From assembly GCA_016711435.1 (NCBI GenBank), contig JADJSY010000016.1:62001-126000 (forward strand): DNA of 64,000 nucleotides. The letters run 5' to 3'. A program made the position numbers and the translations under genes. Source of the stretch: Lewinellaceae bacterium (GTDB taxonomy: Bacteria; Bacteroidota; Bacteroidia; Chitinophagales; Saprospiraceae). Below the pieces are notes generated by a model. That model saw only the letters and a program-made list of their open reading frames with translations, had not been told where the DNA came from and made no database searches. How positions within the stretch are numbered: position 1 is the first letter of the stretch; the number at the start of each line of letters is the position of its first letter. Positions 18,358-27,955 of this stretch are shown here, one piece after another.

Positions 18358-19972
18358 TTACAGCGTACTCGCCGACGAAAAAATCCGGTCCCAACGAATC
18401 CCTTCCCGGATATTGCCGTTTTTGGTGGAGAACCAGATAAACAGCGGTTTGCCCACGATATGGTCTTCGGGCACATAACCCCAGATGCGGGAGTCTTCCG
18501 AATTGTGGCGGTTATCGCCCATCATCCAGTAGTAGTTCTGCTTGAACGTGTAGGTAGTGGCTTCCTGACCGTTGATGAAGATTTTTCCGTCGCGGGTTTC
18601 CAGCGCGTTATTTTCGTACACTTTGATGATGCGCCAGTAAAAAGGCAGGCTTTTTTCATTCAGGGCTACGGTCGCGCCTTTTTTGGGGATATAAATGGGG
18701 CCGTAATCGTCCACGTTCCAGGTGCCATATCGTTTGGCGTCGTTGGGGTAGACGTAACCGGGCTGGGAGCGTTCCTGTGGCACCCGTTCTACCTGTACGT
18801 TTGCAGCGAGGCCTTTTATTTTTTCCACCTGCGTATCATCTAGCATGAAATATCCCTGGGAAGCGGCATTCGCCCCGGCATCTTTCAGACTGACGCCCCA
18901 TTCATCTAATTTTTTCAGGTTCACTGCCGGCGTTACGTGGTACAAAAACTGCCGGTGTGTCGGATTTTGTGCCGCCACGCCGTTTACGAACAATTGCGCG
19001 TTGCGGATGACGATGCTATCGCCGGCAATGGCTACGCAGCGTTTGATGTAGTGGTCTTTTTTGTCGACCGGTCTTGTAATCACTTCAGCGCCGGGAGGCA
19101 TCATTCCGCCCATCTGGCGGCGAAGTTGGCCCACGTCGAAACTGCCTTTCCGGCAGCAATACGATACTATCGCCTACGGGCCAGTTGAACACCACCGGTT
19201 CGTTGCGATCCACACTTTCCATAGCCGGGAGGCGGTAGTAGGGTAGAGAAGGTTTTTCGAGATAGGATTCACGGTCCAGAAGAGCAAGTAACCTGAAAAC
19301 ACCTCTTTGACCGCTACTTTGTGAAAAGCGGTTGTGAATCAAGGGAAACTGCACCACCGTCATTGGAGTCCGGATGCCGTAATGCGCTTTGCTGACAAAC
19401 AAAAAATCGCCTACTTTTAAAGTGCCTTCCATCGAGGAAGTTGGAATGACGTAGGCTTCCACGAGAAACATCCGGATAAACGCCGCTGCAAAAACGGCAA
19501 AAATGATGGCTTCTCCCCACTCCCGCGTCTGCGATTTGTGCATAAAAGCGTACTCCGTTTCTAATTTTTTGAGCGCCAGTTTGTCCTTTTTCTCTACGGC
19601 TTCGTGGTGCAGGCGGTGAAAAACACGTTCTTTTTCCAAAATAGGTCCCTGGTAAGTATCCTCTTTGTTGAGACCAATCATAAAAAAGGGAACCGGCGCA
19701 TACACCACTGCCATTACAGCCTGCCAGAAACTATGTTTGCCGAAAGAGCGCACCATGTCGATGACCATGCCGGCATAGATGAAAAAATTGACGATCGGAA
19801 ACAGCAGCCACAGGGCATATTGCGGCTTGCGACCGATAATTTTGCACCATTCCATGGCTGCCAGACCGGGAACCAAGGCTTTCCAGCCAGGTATACCCGC
19901 TTTTTCAAACAATTTCATCATGCTCAATCCGAGCAAAATATAAAGGACAATAAAAAAGATGAGAACCGACAT
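18358..19972 (-). CDS. lepB: Signal peptidase I with N-terminal membrane extension, one frameshift
   Basis: Inner-membrane protease that removes signal peptides. The first ~110 residues hold several hydrophobic segments (DUF5684-like: KLFEKAGIPGWKALVPG), as in Bacteroidota LepB. The catalytic domain has the Ser in IPTSSMEGTL, the Lys in YIKRCVAIAGDS, and the C-terminal box MMGDNRHNSEDSRIWGYV. One extra base in the AAA at 19139-19141 (forward strand) splits the gene; removing it gives the continuous LLPERQFDVGQLRRQMGG. lepB is essential in most bacteria, so a consensus error is more likely than a broken gene. It is convergent with glyQS and has a TAnnTTTG box upstream. Confidence 0.9.
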
Positions 19973-20015
19973 GTAGTTCGAGATTGAAAAATGAATACTG
20001 TAAAACAGTGCAGTG

Positions 20016-20023
20016 CAAAAGTA
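20016..20023 (-). promoter_or_regulatory. -7 box upstream of lepB
   Basis: On the minus strand TACTTTTG fits TAnnTTTG exactly, 44 bases upstream of the lepB ATG. I did not find a convincing TTG at -33 spacing. Confidence 0.45.
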
Positions 20024-20099
20024 TTTTTACCTAAAACACCATTGCCCACACTTCGACTATCGCCCTCAAAAGGCCGAACAACGTTGCTTGCGCATCGTC

Positions 20100-21491
20100 T
20101 TACGCTTCCGTCGATTTCCGGCGTTTCCGGCGTGTTTTGAATAATTCCACCACTTCTTTGTCTTTCATAAAGCCCATGTCAACAAACTGTGTGGATACGA
20201 AACGTTTCACATCCTGGTAGTCTTTGGCGCGTTTGTCAATGAATTTTTTCAGCAGTTTGTCCACAAAAACCATCGAAATTTTTTCAATGGACTGATTAAA
20301 TTGCTGATTACCAAAGATTTTCATATACACATTGAAAATTTTGGTCAATTCAAAATAGTCGGCATATTCCCGTTCGGTCAGGCCTTCCATCAATCGCGCG
20401 AAGTAGGTAAGAATCAGTTGCCGCAGGCATTCTGTTTCCACGGAAAGGCCTTCGTGGGTATTGTAAAAATTCTGCACGGCCTCGATGGAATCGGGGTGTA
20501 CATATCCGAGTTCGTGAATTTTTTCAGCAATACGGTAGTAGTCCGAAATTTTGTCTTTCCAGTTCTTATCGATGAAGGCATTGATCCGTGCGTCATTGAC
20601 AGAACTGATACCCGGCGACTGGTATAATCCGATCAGGAAGCGCATGTAGCGCAGGTCGAATTCAGGAAATGAACGCCGCTCGCGTTCAAAGTGCGTAGCA
20701 AAAGCAAGCCTTTCAGCGGGATCGAGGTCAACATAATTGCCGCACATGGCCAGCATTTCGAGGTATTCCTCCGAGCCGTGAAATTCCTTGTTGTTCAGGA
20801 AATCTTGTATCTGCGATTTCAGGCTGGCGTTGTCGCCGCCCGCTTCAAATCTTTTGAGCAGAAACTGACGCAAGGCAGAAAAATTGGGTTTCATCTCGCC
20901 CAGGGAAGCCGGAAAATCGGCGGAGTGGTATTGCTCATGGCGGAACTGATTAGAATACCGGCTGTACAATTCTGCACGGTCTTTCAGGTCGCGGTACCGG
21001 TCTTGCTTTTGTTGTTGCAGGAAAAAACGGATGCGTTTGTTTTCTACAAGTGACATCAGGTTGGTGATCCAGATGTCGCTGCTGAGTGCAAAACCCACAG
21101 AAATGCTTTGTCCGATGCGTTTTTTCAGCTGATCGAAGTGGGGGCTGCGGCAAATGGCCAGCAAAATATCTTTGAAGTGGTCATTTGGACGAACATAGCG
21201 GTACTGATCGCCGATTTCACCGCGCAGCACCGAGAAACCCAGTACACGGGGCAGGTACAGCCCTTCAAAGGGCGGTTCGAGCAGGTACTTTTCAAAAGTA
21301 ACCAACTGCAAAGGCGCTTCCGACGCAACCTGGTGGTGCAGTTCAGAGAGTTGAGGTTCGAATTCTACACGCAGTGCGTTATAAAAATCATCCTCTTCTT
21401 CTTCGAGGTATTGCTCCAGATTGGGAGAATCCTGAATGGCTGCCGCCAGGTCGTTCAGGCGGTTATAATATTTTTCGTCTAAGGGTTGCAT
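20100..21491 (-). CDS. Conserved-looking protein of unknown function, 463 aa
   Basis: I do not recognise this protein. It has no signal peptide or membrane segment and is predicted to be largely helical and charged. The N-terminus is very acidic (LEQYLEEEEDDF), the middle has aromatic/Arg-rich helices (RYRDLKDRAELYSRYSNQFRHEQYH), and the C-terminus is a basic patch (FKTRRKRRKSTEA) that might bind nucleic acid (inference). It lies between rpsP and lepB on the same strand; the rpsP terminator upstream makes it a separate unit. Codon use is like its neighbours and the frame is intact. Confidence 0.75.
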   Translation of the reverse strand: MQPLDEKYYNRLNDLAAAIQDSPNLEQYLEEEEDDFYNALRVEFEPQLSELHHQVASEAPLQLVTFEKYLLEPPFEGLYLPRVLGFSVLRGEIGDQYRYVRPNDHFKDILLAICRSPHFDQLKKRIGQSISVGFALSSDIWITNLMSLVENKRIRFFLQQQKQDRYRDLKDRAELYSRYSNQFRHEQYHSADFPASLGEMKPNFSALRQFLLKRFEAGGDNASLKSQIQDFLNNKEFHGSEEYLEMLAMCGNYVDLDPAERLAFATHFERERRSFPEFDLRYMRFLIGLYQSPGISSVNDARINAFIDKNWKDKISDYYRIAEKIHELGYVHPDSIEAVQNFYNTHEGLSVETECLRQLILTYFARLMEGLTEREYADYFELTKIFNVYMKIFGNQQFNQSIEKISMVFVDKLLKKFIDKRAKDYQDVKRFVSTQFVDMGFMKDKEVVELFKTRRKRRKSTEA

Positions 21492-21651
21492 CCGGTTAAG
21501 ATTATTTCGATGAAAGAATGAAATGAAAATGTGCTGAGTGCCCAGGCAAAATGAAAATCAACCTGCGCTCCATCCGCTAAAAATCAGGAAAATCAATCAG
21601 GTCAATCTTGTAAATCCTTTAAATCATGGTCCAATCATGGTCCAACTCGAA

Positions 21652-21693
21652 AAAAGACCTGGTAAAACCATCAAGGGCTTTACCAGGTCTTTA
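21652..21693 (-). terminator. Terminator after rpsP
   Basis: Perfect 12-bp stem (agacctggtaaa / tttaccaggtct) with a 12-base loop. On the minus strand it is followed by a six-T run, so it ends the rpsP transcript about 45 bases after the stop codon. Confidence 0.88.
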
Positions 21694-21737
21694 TATCAAT
21701 CTGTGGCAAAAGTAAAAACTTCGCCGATAGTTTAATC

Positions 21738-22466
21738 TTATACTTCTTCTGTTTTTTCAGTTTCGGCAGCGGCTTCTTCCACAGCTGGCGCTGCTTCTTC
21801 TGAAGTCGCTACTTCTGCTACCACTTCTTCCACAGGCGCTGCTGCTACTTCTTCTACTGCTTCAGCCACAGGCGCCACTACTTCTTCGGCTACTTCTGCT
21901 GCTGCTTCAGCTACAGGCGCTGCTTCTTCTGCTACAGCTTCCACAACTGGTGCTGCAACTTCTTCGGCTACTGCTGCTACTGTTTCTTCTACTTGTGCTT
22001 CAGGCGCTTCTTCTGCGGGCGCTTCTTCTACAACGACTACCGGTTTGGCTTTTACTTTAGCTGTGCCGTCAACGGCAACTTTGAATTTTTGTTTGGCATC
22101 TACCGTTGCCTCGCGGCGTTTCAGGATACCGGCTTCTTTGGCTTCGATCCATTGAGCCAGTTGAGCGTCTGCCTGCTCAGGCGTCAGGGCGCCTTTGGTT
22201 ACGCCGCGGTCTAAGTGTTTGCGGAGCATTACGCCTTTAAAACGGAGGATAGCGCGAACGGTGTCGGTTGGTTGTGCGCCGTTTTTCAACCATTCATACG
22301 CGCGGTCGCGGTTCAGTTCGATGGTAGCAGGTACGGTAAGCGGGTTGTAAGTGCCGATTTTTTCGATAAAACGGCCATCGCGGGGTGCGCGGGCGTCAGC
22401 CACTACGATGTGATAAAAAGGAGCCTTGGTGCGGCCTTTGCGTTGCAAACGAAGTTTGACAGGCAT
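21738..22466 (-). CDS. rpsP: Ribosomal protein bS16 with long acidic Ala/Glu/Val-rich tail
   Basis: Residues 1-80 are a standard bS16 of the 30S subunit (MPVKLRLQRKGRTKAPFYHI, DGRFIEKIGTYNP). The family is usually 80-90 residues. Here a charged linker (about 85-135, KKRREATVDAKQKF-like) and then about 105 residues of Ala/Glu/Val/Pro follow, with repeats of EEVAAPV/AEAVEE type. The tail is strongly acidic and unlikely to fold compactly. Extended bS16 proteins occur in Bacteroidota; what the tail does is not known to me. The gene stands alone with its own promoter, leader hairpin and terminator, not in the rpsP-rimM-trmD order common elsewhere. Confidence 0.93.
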   Translation of the reverse strand: MPVKLRLQRKGRTKAPFYHIVVADARAPRDGRFIEKIGTYNPLTVPATIELNRDRAYEWLKNGAQPTDTVRAILRFKGVMLRKHLDRGVTKGALTPEQADAQLAQWIEAKEAGILKRREATVDAKQKFKVAVDGTAKVKAKPVVVVEEAPAEEAPEAQVEETVAAVAEEVAAPVVEAVAEEAAPVAEAAAEVAEEVVAPVAEAVEEVAAAPVEEVVAEVATSEEAAPAVEEAAAETEKTEEV

Positions 22467-22490
22467 GTTGGTATTGAAAATTTAAATGAG

Positions 22491-22530
22491 AAAAAACTCG
22501 CCCGGCTACTTATATAAAATAGCACCGGGC
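22491..22530 (-). promoter_or_regulatory. rpsP leader hairpin with T-run (attenuator-like)
   Basis: In minus orientation, gcccggtgcta and tagccgggc form an approximately 10-bp stem with one bulge and an AT-rich loop, followed by gag and a six-T run, then the rpsP ATG 24 bases on. The promoter lies just upstream, so the structure is within the 5' leader. It could be an autoregulatory attenuator; alternatively it only terminates read-through from the gene at 22621. Confidence 0.5.
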
Positions 22531-22542
22531 TTTTCGAGGGCG

Positions 22543-22575
22543 CAAATGTACGCACACCCAAGTCAAAAAACCAAA
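22543..22575 (-). promoter_or_regulatory. rpsP promoter
   Basis: Minus-strand TACATTTG (22550-22543) matches TAnnTTTG exactly. A TTTG at 22575-22572 is 21 bases upstream, fitting the -33 position. The predicted start of transcription is about 8 bases ahead of the leader hairpin. Confidence 0.6.
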
Positions 22576-22620
22576 TATCTCCTGAAAAACTGTTGAAATC
22601 CTCCTTTCCGGTCGCAATGA

Positions 22621-23178
22621 CTATTGTTTTATACCCAATGCATGTTTTACGGTTTGAATATTGCGCAGGTTTTTTCCGTTGTCGGTCAATACCATCCAGT
22701 TCAGGGGCTTGCTTTCCACTTTTACCCTGGTAAGTTGTACTTCTTCAGGTTGTAACTCGATGGTGACAATTTCGCCCCAGCTATGCCAGGAAGGTTTTGT
22801 TTTGAATTGTAAAATGCTTCTGCTCTCATCTTGCCGGACTATTTTCCAGTGCTTCAAAGACAACTGGTTTTTAAGGTCCTGAAACAAAGCGTGCAAGGGT
22901 TGTGCCGCTTCAGTTTCCAACAACTGACGGACGCCGTAATCGATGGAATCACTTTCCCCTTGCGATAATCTTCGTACAAACCAGGCATGAACGGCTGTTA
23001 ATAATATGGACAATGCCAGCGCCATTATAACGCCCTGCAAGATTACCCAGTTGAGTGAAGGTGAAATACTTTCCTTGATATAAGTGGGAAAAAATTGGGA
23101 CCAGATCAGTCTGGGAAGGATAAACAGTAGGGAGGCAAAGATGAAAATTTTAATAAAAATGCTGAACAGGTTTTTCAT
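22621..23178 (-). CDS. Membrane protein of unknown function, two N-terminal TM segments
   Basis: 185 residues from MKNLFSIFIKIF; the upstream in-frame ATG would add ten unlikely residues. Two hydrophobic segments (about 5-25 and 44-66) are followed by a cytoplasmic-looking domain of about 110 residues with alternating strands (HWKIVRQDESRSILQFKTKPS, GEIVTIELQPEEVQLTRVKVESKP). The pattern resembles small PH-like or DUF domains, but I cannot name a family. It is the last of a leftward run of small orphan genes. Confidence 0.7.
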   Translation of the reverse strand: MKNLFSIFIKIFIFASLLFILPRLIWSQFFPTYIKESISPSLNWVILQGVIMALALSILLTAVHAWFVRRLSQGESDSIDYGVRQLLETEAAQPLHALFQDLKNQLSLKHWKIVRQDESRSILQFKTKPSWHSWGEIVTIELQPEEVQLTRVKVESKPLNWMVLTDNGKNLRNIQTVKHALGIKQ

Positions 23179-23367
23179 GTGATTTGGTTTAAAAGGATGA
23201 CACCACAAATATAATCCTTACCTGAAAAGAGTTCGCAAATGAACACGATGGAATATTCCGATTTCCAAAGAAATCCATACAAGTTTGTTTGCTGAATCCG
23301 GTGCGGGTTTCTATAAGCGACGCCACCCTTTCTTCACGCTGTTTGTTTTTTGTTTATTTTGATACTG

Positions 23368-23634
23368 TTAATTGCAGCATTGGGCATAACCATTCACGCA
23401 GCAACAATCACTAAATTCAATGAATAATTCGTTGATCGTATTGTTGGCTTGAATTTGCACTTCAAAATAGCACCATTCAGGATATTCAACCATTTCCTTA
23501 CAATAAGCCCAGTTTGAGTAATCTACCCTGGCGCGTGCAAAACCAAGTGCAAAAGTGGTCGTGCAAGGTGCTGCAGCGTAGACTTGTTGAAGGCCTGTTA
23601 AAGCAATAAATAAAGCAATGATTATCTTTTTCAT
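23368..23634 (-). CDS. Small secreted Cys-rich protein, 88 aa
   Basis: The signal peptide ends QVYAA. The mature part of about 68 residues has eight cysteines, clustered as FSDCCCVNGYAQCCN at the very C-terminus, plus single Cys in APC, AYC and EWC. This suggests disulfide bonding or metal binding. No family recognised. It lies in a leftward group with the lipoproteins at 23696 and 24168 and could be co-expressed (61-base gap). Confidence 0.6.
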   Translation of the reverse strand: MKKIIIALFIALTGLQQVYAAAPCTTTFALGFARARVDYSNWAYCKEMVEYPEWCYFEVQIQANNTINELFIEFSDCCCVNGYAQCCN

Positions 23635-23695
23635 ATTCGAGATTATTTTAGTTTTTAGTTTGGTTGGAGAGCATTTCTTCTGCTTGTTGCTGTCC

Positions 23696-24097
23696 TCACA
23701 AGGAACTTCGCTTGTTTTTGCAGCGTCTAATTGCAGAGAAATTCAGGAAACCATTTTTTTCCAGTTCATCACATTCTTTCATAAATTTATCCGCTTCCAC
23801 GTATTGTGCACTTTTAGGTATTCCAGCCAGGCATTTTTCCAAATCACTCTGAGAAGCGCCGCTGGGAAACAAACCGCATTCCCGCATTTGAGTATGAATT
23901 GTTTGCAATTCTGCCGGCGTGAACGACATCAGCGCAACTGTATGAGCCTGGAACGCTTCCCTGTATTTGGCCACATTGGGACTGGCATCCAGTTGTTTCT
24001 GCATTTGTTCGGTACTGAGCGTTCCGGAGGAATTCTGTTTACAGGAAAAGAGGAGGATTCCTGAAAAAAGTATGGAAAAAAATAACAGGTTTTTCAT
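23696..24097 (-). CDS. Small lipoprotein of unknown function, 133 aa
   Basis: Lipoprotein signal MKNLLFFSILF with lipobox LLFSC. The mature part is helical and charged, with four Cys (REC, EKC, KEC, RRC) that could form two disulfides. No domain recognised. It sits between the Cys-rich small protein and another lipoprotein gene, all on the minus strand. Confidence 0.65.
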   Translation of the reverse strand: MKNLLFFSILFSGILLFSCKQNSSGTLSTEQMQKQLDASPNVAKYREAFQAHTVALMSFTPAELQTIHTQMRECGLFPSGASQSDLEKCLAGIPKSAQYVEADKFMKECDELEKNGFLNFSAIRRCKNKRSSL

Positions 24098-24167
24098 ATT
24101 GAGAAATTGTTGGTGAGAAAATCAGATAGTGTTCGTAATGTTTGTCCCTTTTTGAATCATCCGCCTC

Positions 24168-24842
24168 CTAGCGGATAGTTCTTTTCAGGATACAATCCAT
24201 ATAATTTACCCGTGCTCTCCACACGCCCAAAGTAGCTTCTCTTGCGGCCGGCTCAGGGCCATCCATTGCCAATATTATAGCTACTTCCGCAATCAAAAAT
24301 CGTATTTCATGGACCATCTGCTTGTAACAGGGAAGGTTCGGGTCGCCTCCATTCAATGCTTGCGGCACGTCATCGGAAAGTATTGAAAAATCAAAAAACA
24401 GCAGGTTTTGCTCGAGTAAACGTGTAATCTTTTCATTACCCAAATTGCCGGCGTTTATAGCAGTTTGGATCGTATTAACTCTGTTTCCAAGATCCGCCGC
24501 AAAATCACCATACCCGCTAAAACCCAATGTATTTAACTTCGATTGGACCCGCGCTGTGGAATAATTGCCCGACCTGATGTCTTCATACACTGCTTTGTCT
24601 TTTACCAGCGGAACCATGTTGGTAATCATCCATTGCGTGTACTCAACTACTTCACTTTCCAGATCGGAAGACCGGGAAGTGCTTTGATACCGGATGCTGC
24701 CTGCTGCATCGTTTTCGGAGACCGCCACATCGGAAATAAAATCTTTCCGGCAGGAACCCAAAGTGAATAAAATGGCAAGCAGCAAATACCTGCTGTGCCG
24801 AAGTGCGCCATAAAGGCCGGGTGAAAAATTGCAATTTTTCAT
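24168..24842 (-). CDS. Putative lipoprotein of unknown function, 224 aa
   Basis: The start is set at 24842 (MKNCNFSPG) because that gives a lipoprotein signal with lipobox TLGSC; the longer frame back to 25022 encodes a proline-rich stretch unlike a signal. The mature protein is helical (VVEYTQWMITNMVPLVKDKA, RVNTIQTAINAGNLGNEKI) with Cys in LPCYKQM and MDCILKR near the end. No family recognised. It is divergent from the PKD-domain gene across an AT-rich 533-base gap. Confidence 0.6.
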   Translation of the reverse strand: MKNCNFSPGLYGALRHSRYLLLAILFTLGSCRKDFISDVAVSENDAAGSIRYQSTSRSSDLESEVVEYTQWMITNMVPLVKDKAVYEDIRSGNYSTARVQSKLNTLGFSGYGDFAADLGNRVNTIQTAINAGNLGNEKITRLLEQNLLFFDFSILSDDVPQALNGGDPNLPCYKQMVHEIRFLIAEVAIILAMDGPEPAAREATLGVWRARVNYMDCILKRTIR

Positions 24843-25375
24843 AGATTTGCAAAAGTTTAAAGTGACCCTTACTCTGATTGTTTTACCCGGCCATTTCAGG
24901 GTTAAAACCGGGGGCTTTGGGGGTAGGGGAAGCGGGGGGTAGCAGTAGTAGCTGTTACCCCTTTTCCTTAAAAAGGTACTCAAACGGACATAAATTGCTC
25001 CTTTGATGGATGACATTGCCATCGATCAAGTCAATAAAGAAACATTGCACCAATGGTGCGTCTGGAGAAAAACGAACAGAAAAATGTAAGATTAAAGCGT
25101 GCCGCACGTCCAATTCAAAAAGGCAGTGCTGTGTTTGGCAAGAATTCCGGATTAAAAATGCTTTGTCACATCATATTAAATTTCACAAGCATTATACAAA
25201 CGTAAAAAGTTTTTTCAGTTTATGCAATATTTTAAAATAAAAAATTTTAAACAAACTTAAACAAGAATAAAATGTTTACATAATTCCTTGAATAAGAATT
25301 ATTTACAACAACACTTTCGTCATATTTTTTCTTGAAAGCATCGTGCATTTTCAATCCGGCAACCCGTCTTTTCTT
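24843..25375. other. AT-rich divergent intergenic region
   Basis: Between the leftward lipoprotein gene and the rightward PKD gene. The right half is strongly AT-rich. There is a short gcacc-aat-ggtgc hairpin near 25048. No heptad repeat, RNA gene or convincing coding region is visible. It probably holds the two divergent promoters, but no full TAnnTTTG match was found. Confidence 0.5.
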
Positions 25376-27955
25376 ATGATTCGCACGTTTTTATTGATCG
25401 TTTCATTCCTTTTAACCGTAGGGCTGACCGCCCAAACTATTTCCGGTGTAGTGAACCGGTATGCCGGCGTAACCGGAATTGATACCTGCCAGAGCGTACT
25501 ACAGGTTACGGATACGAGCGGGTTCAAAAAAGGAGATGCCGTGCTCTTGATCCAGATGCAGGGCGCTGTCATTGCCTCGGGAAACAACAGCGCCTATGGC
25601 AATATACTGACGATGAACGCAGCAGGCCGTTACGAACGCGCCATCCTGGATTCCGTTGGTTCCGGGGTTTTTATTCTGCAAAGCCCATTGGTTAATACGT
25701 ATCAGACTGCGGGTAAAATCCAGGTCGTTCGGATCGCACAATACGATCAGATTACCGTATCGGATACCCTTTTTGCACAGCCCTGGAATGGCAACACCGG
25801 CGGCGTTTTAGCCCTGGAAGTAATCAATACATTGGTGCTAAATGCACCGGTCATCGCAGACGGCATCGGCTTTCGCGGCGGTTCAGCCTATATCGCTCCC
25901 GGCAATAATTGCAATTTTTTAATTCCTGAAGCGGCCTATTTTTATGGCGTGGGCAATTGGCGCGGCGGCAGCAAGGGAGAAGGTATTGCCTTGCAGGAAA
26001 ATAGCAAAGAACTGGGGCGCGGCCCACAGGCCAACGGCGGCGGCGGCGGCAACGACCATAATACAGGCGGCGGTGGCGGCGCTCATCTGACGCAGGGCGG
26101 TCAAGGCGGCGACAACGACGAACCTTCCGCTTTCGGATGCGACGGTTATTTTCCGGGTTTGGGCGGTAAAGCAATTACTGACAATCAACTTCGGCTTTTC
26201 CCGGGCGGCGGCGGCGGCGCGGGACATGCCAATAACACCCTACTTGGTTCAGGCGGCAATGGAGGAGGAGTCATACTTATCGACGCGGGTACCATTACCG
26301 GTACGCAACCCCTTGTTTCCGCCAACGGCCTGGATGCCGGGACGGCCAACGGGGATGGCGGCGGCGGTGGTGGCGCAGGCGGTACGATATGGTTGAAGGC
26401 AGCGGCGGCTCCCGCCAATTTGCTGCTAAGCGCCAACGGTGGTCGTGGCGGAAATACCCTTAATGGCAATAGCAACCGATGCTTCGGCCCCGGCGGCGGT
26501 GGCAGTGGAGGCCGTATTTTGACAAATCTGCCTGGAATCGCCGTGCCCCTGGGAGGACAGCCGGGCATTGTTACCAGTTCTCTCAATGCCTGCAATGGTT
26601 CATCTAACAATGCGGAGGCTGGTGAAAACGGGCTTATAGAACCTGTTTACGTTATTCCTCAAGACACAGCATCTATCCGCCCGGCAATTCTGTCGGATAC
26701 CCGTTCGGATACGGTTTGTGCAGGCAACGTTGCGTATTTTTTTATTCAGACCAATGCCGGGAACTGGGATATCCAGTGGCAGCAAAATGACGGAACGGGC
26801 TGGCAGGACATCACAGCAAACGCAGGATTTACAGGTTTCCAGAATGATACGCTGGTATTGACATCCGCTGCGCTGTTGCAAAACGGTCGGCAATTTCGCA
26901 GCCGTATACGACGCCCCGGGTGTTTTGAAATTACTTCTGCTACGGCTAACCTGACTGTAATGGCTGCGCCTGTGGCTGCCTTTACAGTGGATATCAATGG
27001 CGGTCTGGCGGTGTTCAACAACCAATCTGCTCATGGAACGAATTTTACCTGGGATTTTGGCGACGGCGGGTCCGATGGTGCGCCCAATCCGCAACACCTG
27101 TATGCCACGGAAGGGACCTACACGGTTACCCTGACCGTTTTTAACACCTGCGATACGGTGAGTACAACACAGCAGGTGGACATCTTTCTTTTACCGGAGG
27201 CGGGTTTCGCTACGCCTGATACCGCCCTGGGTTGTGGGCCTGCATCCATCTTGTTTGAAAACCTTTCTTCTGAAAACAGCGTCTCTTTTCAATGGCTGTT
27301 TCCCGGGGGGATGCCGGAAAATTCTGTAGATCCCGATCCAACGATTGTGTATTCCAGTTCAGGGACTTACACGGCTACGCTTGTTGTCGGCAATACTGCC
27401 GGTGCAGACACCCTGTCACAAACATTTGAGGTACAAATTCTGGATGTTGCCGTGGCAAACTTCACATACACACTACTTCCAGGCGGCGTTGTGCAAGCGG
27501 TGAATGCCAGTACGGGCGGTACAAGTTATGTCTGGGATTTCGGCGACAGCAGCCCCCAGGTGCAATCTGACTCCGTCGTCAGTCATCAATACCTGTCCAG
27601 CGGAACTTATCCCCTGACACTGATTGCTTCCAATGCCTGTGGCGCATCGGTATTTCAACAAAATATCGACGTGGTGGTGCAGGGCGTCCACACGTCCGAT
27701 GTCTGGAAAAACAACGCTATTCAATTGTATCCCAATCCGTTAGCAGATTATTTGGTCGTGGATTGCTCCGATATAGGGCTGTTGCCTGATCGGGTGGAGG
27801 TATCGGATATATTGGGCAGGCAGGTTTTGATGCAACAGCATTTTACGGATATCAAACCCATGATTTTTCTACATGATTTGCCGGCAGGCATTTATTGGGT
27901 GCAGGTGCACGCAGGCGCTTATATGAAAAGGCAGTTATTGTCAAAAGTAAGTTGA
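25376..27955 (+). CDS. Secreted Gly-rich PKD-domain protein with T9SS sorting domain
   Basis: 859 residues. The start MIRTFLLIVSF gives a signal peptide ending LTAQ; the earlier in-frame ATG does not. Residues ~25-400 form a beta-rich domain with several glycine tracts (GGGGG, GPGGGGSGG) like those of large adhesin-type Bacteroidota proteins. An Ig-like segment follows, then PKD domains with the diagnostic FTWDFGDGG and YVWDFGDSS, and between them FQWLFPGG. The last ~80 residues (IQLYPNPLADYLVV, VSDILGRQVL, GIYWVQVHAG) are a type A T9SS sorting domain. It is probably a cell-surface adhesin or matrix protein. Confidence 0.85.
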   Translation: MIRTFLLIVSFLLTVGLTAQTISGVVNRYAGVTGIDTCQSVLQVTDTSGFKKGDAVLLIQMQGAVIASGNNSAYGNILTMNAAGRYERAILDSVGSGVFILQSPLVNTYQTAGKIQVVRIAQYDQITVSDTLFAQPWNGNTGGVLALEVINTLVLNAPVIADGIGFRGGSAYIAPGNNCNFLIPEAAYFYGVGNWRGGSKGEGIALQENSKELGRGPQANGGGGGNDHNTGGGGGAHLTQGGQGGDNDEPSAFGCDGYFPGLGGKAITDNQLRLFPGGGGGAGHANNTLLGSGGNGGGVILIDAGTITGTQPLVSANGLDAGTANGDGGGGGGAGGTIWLKAAAAPANLLLSANGGRGGNTLNGNSNRCFGPGGGGSGGRILTNLPGIAVPLGGQPGIVTSSLNACNGSSNNAEAGENGLIEPVYVIPQDTASIRPAILSDTRSDTVCAGNVAYFFIQTNAGNWDIQWQQNDGTGWQDITANAGFTGFQNDTLVLTSAALLQNGRQFRSRIRRPGCFEITSATANLTVMAAPVAAFTVDINGGLAVFNNQSAHGTNFTWDFGDGGSDGAPNPQHLYATEGTYTVTLTVFNTCDTVSTTQQVDIFLLPEAGFATPDTALGCGPASILFENLSSENSVSFQWLFPGGMPENSVDPDPTIVYSSSGTYTATLVVGNTAGADTLSQTFEVQILDVAVANFTYTLLPGGVVQAVNASTGGTSYVWDFGDSSPQVQSDSVVSHQYLSSGTYPLTLIASNACGASVFQQNIDVVVQGVHTSDVWKNNAIQLYPNPLADYLVVDCSDIGLLPDRVEVSDILGRQVLMQQHFTDIKPMIFLHDLPAGIYWVQVHAGAYMKRQLLSKVS

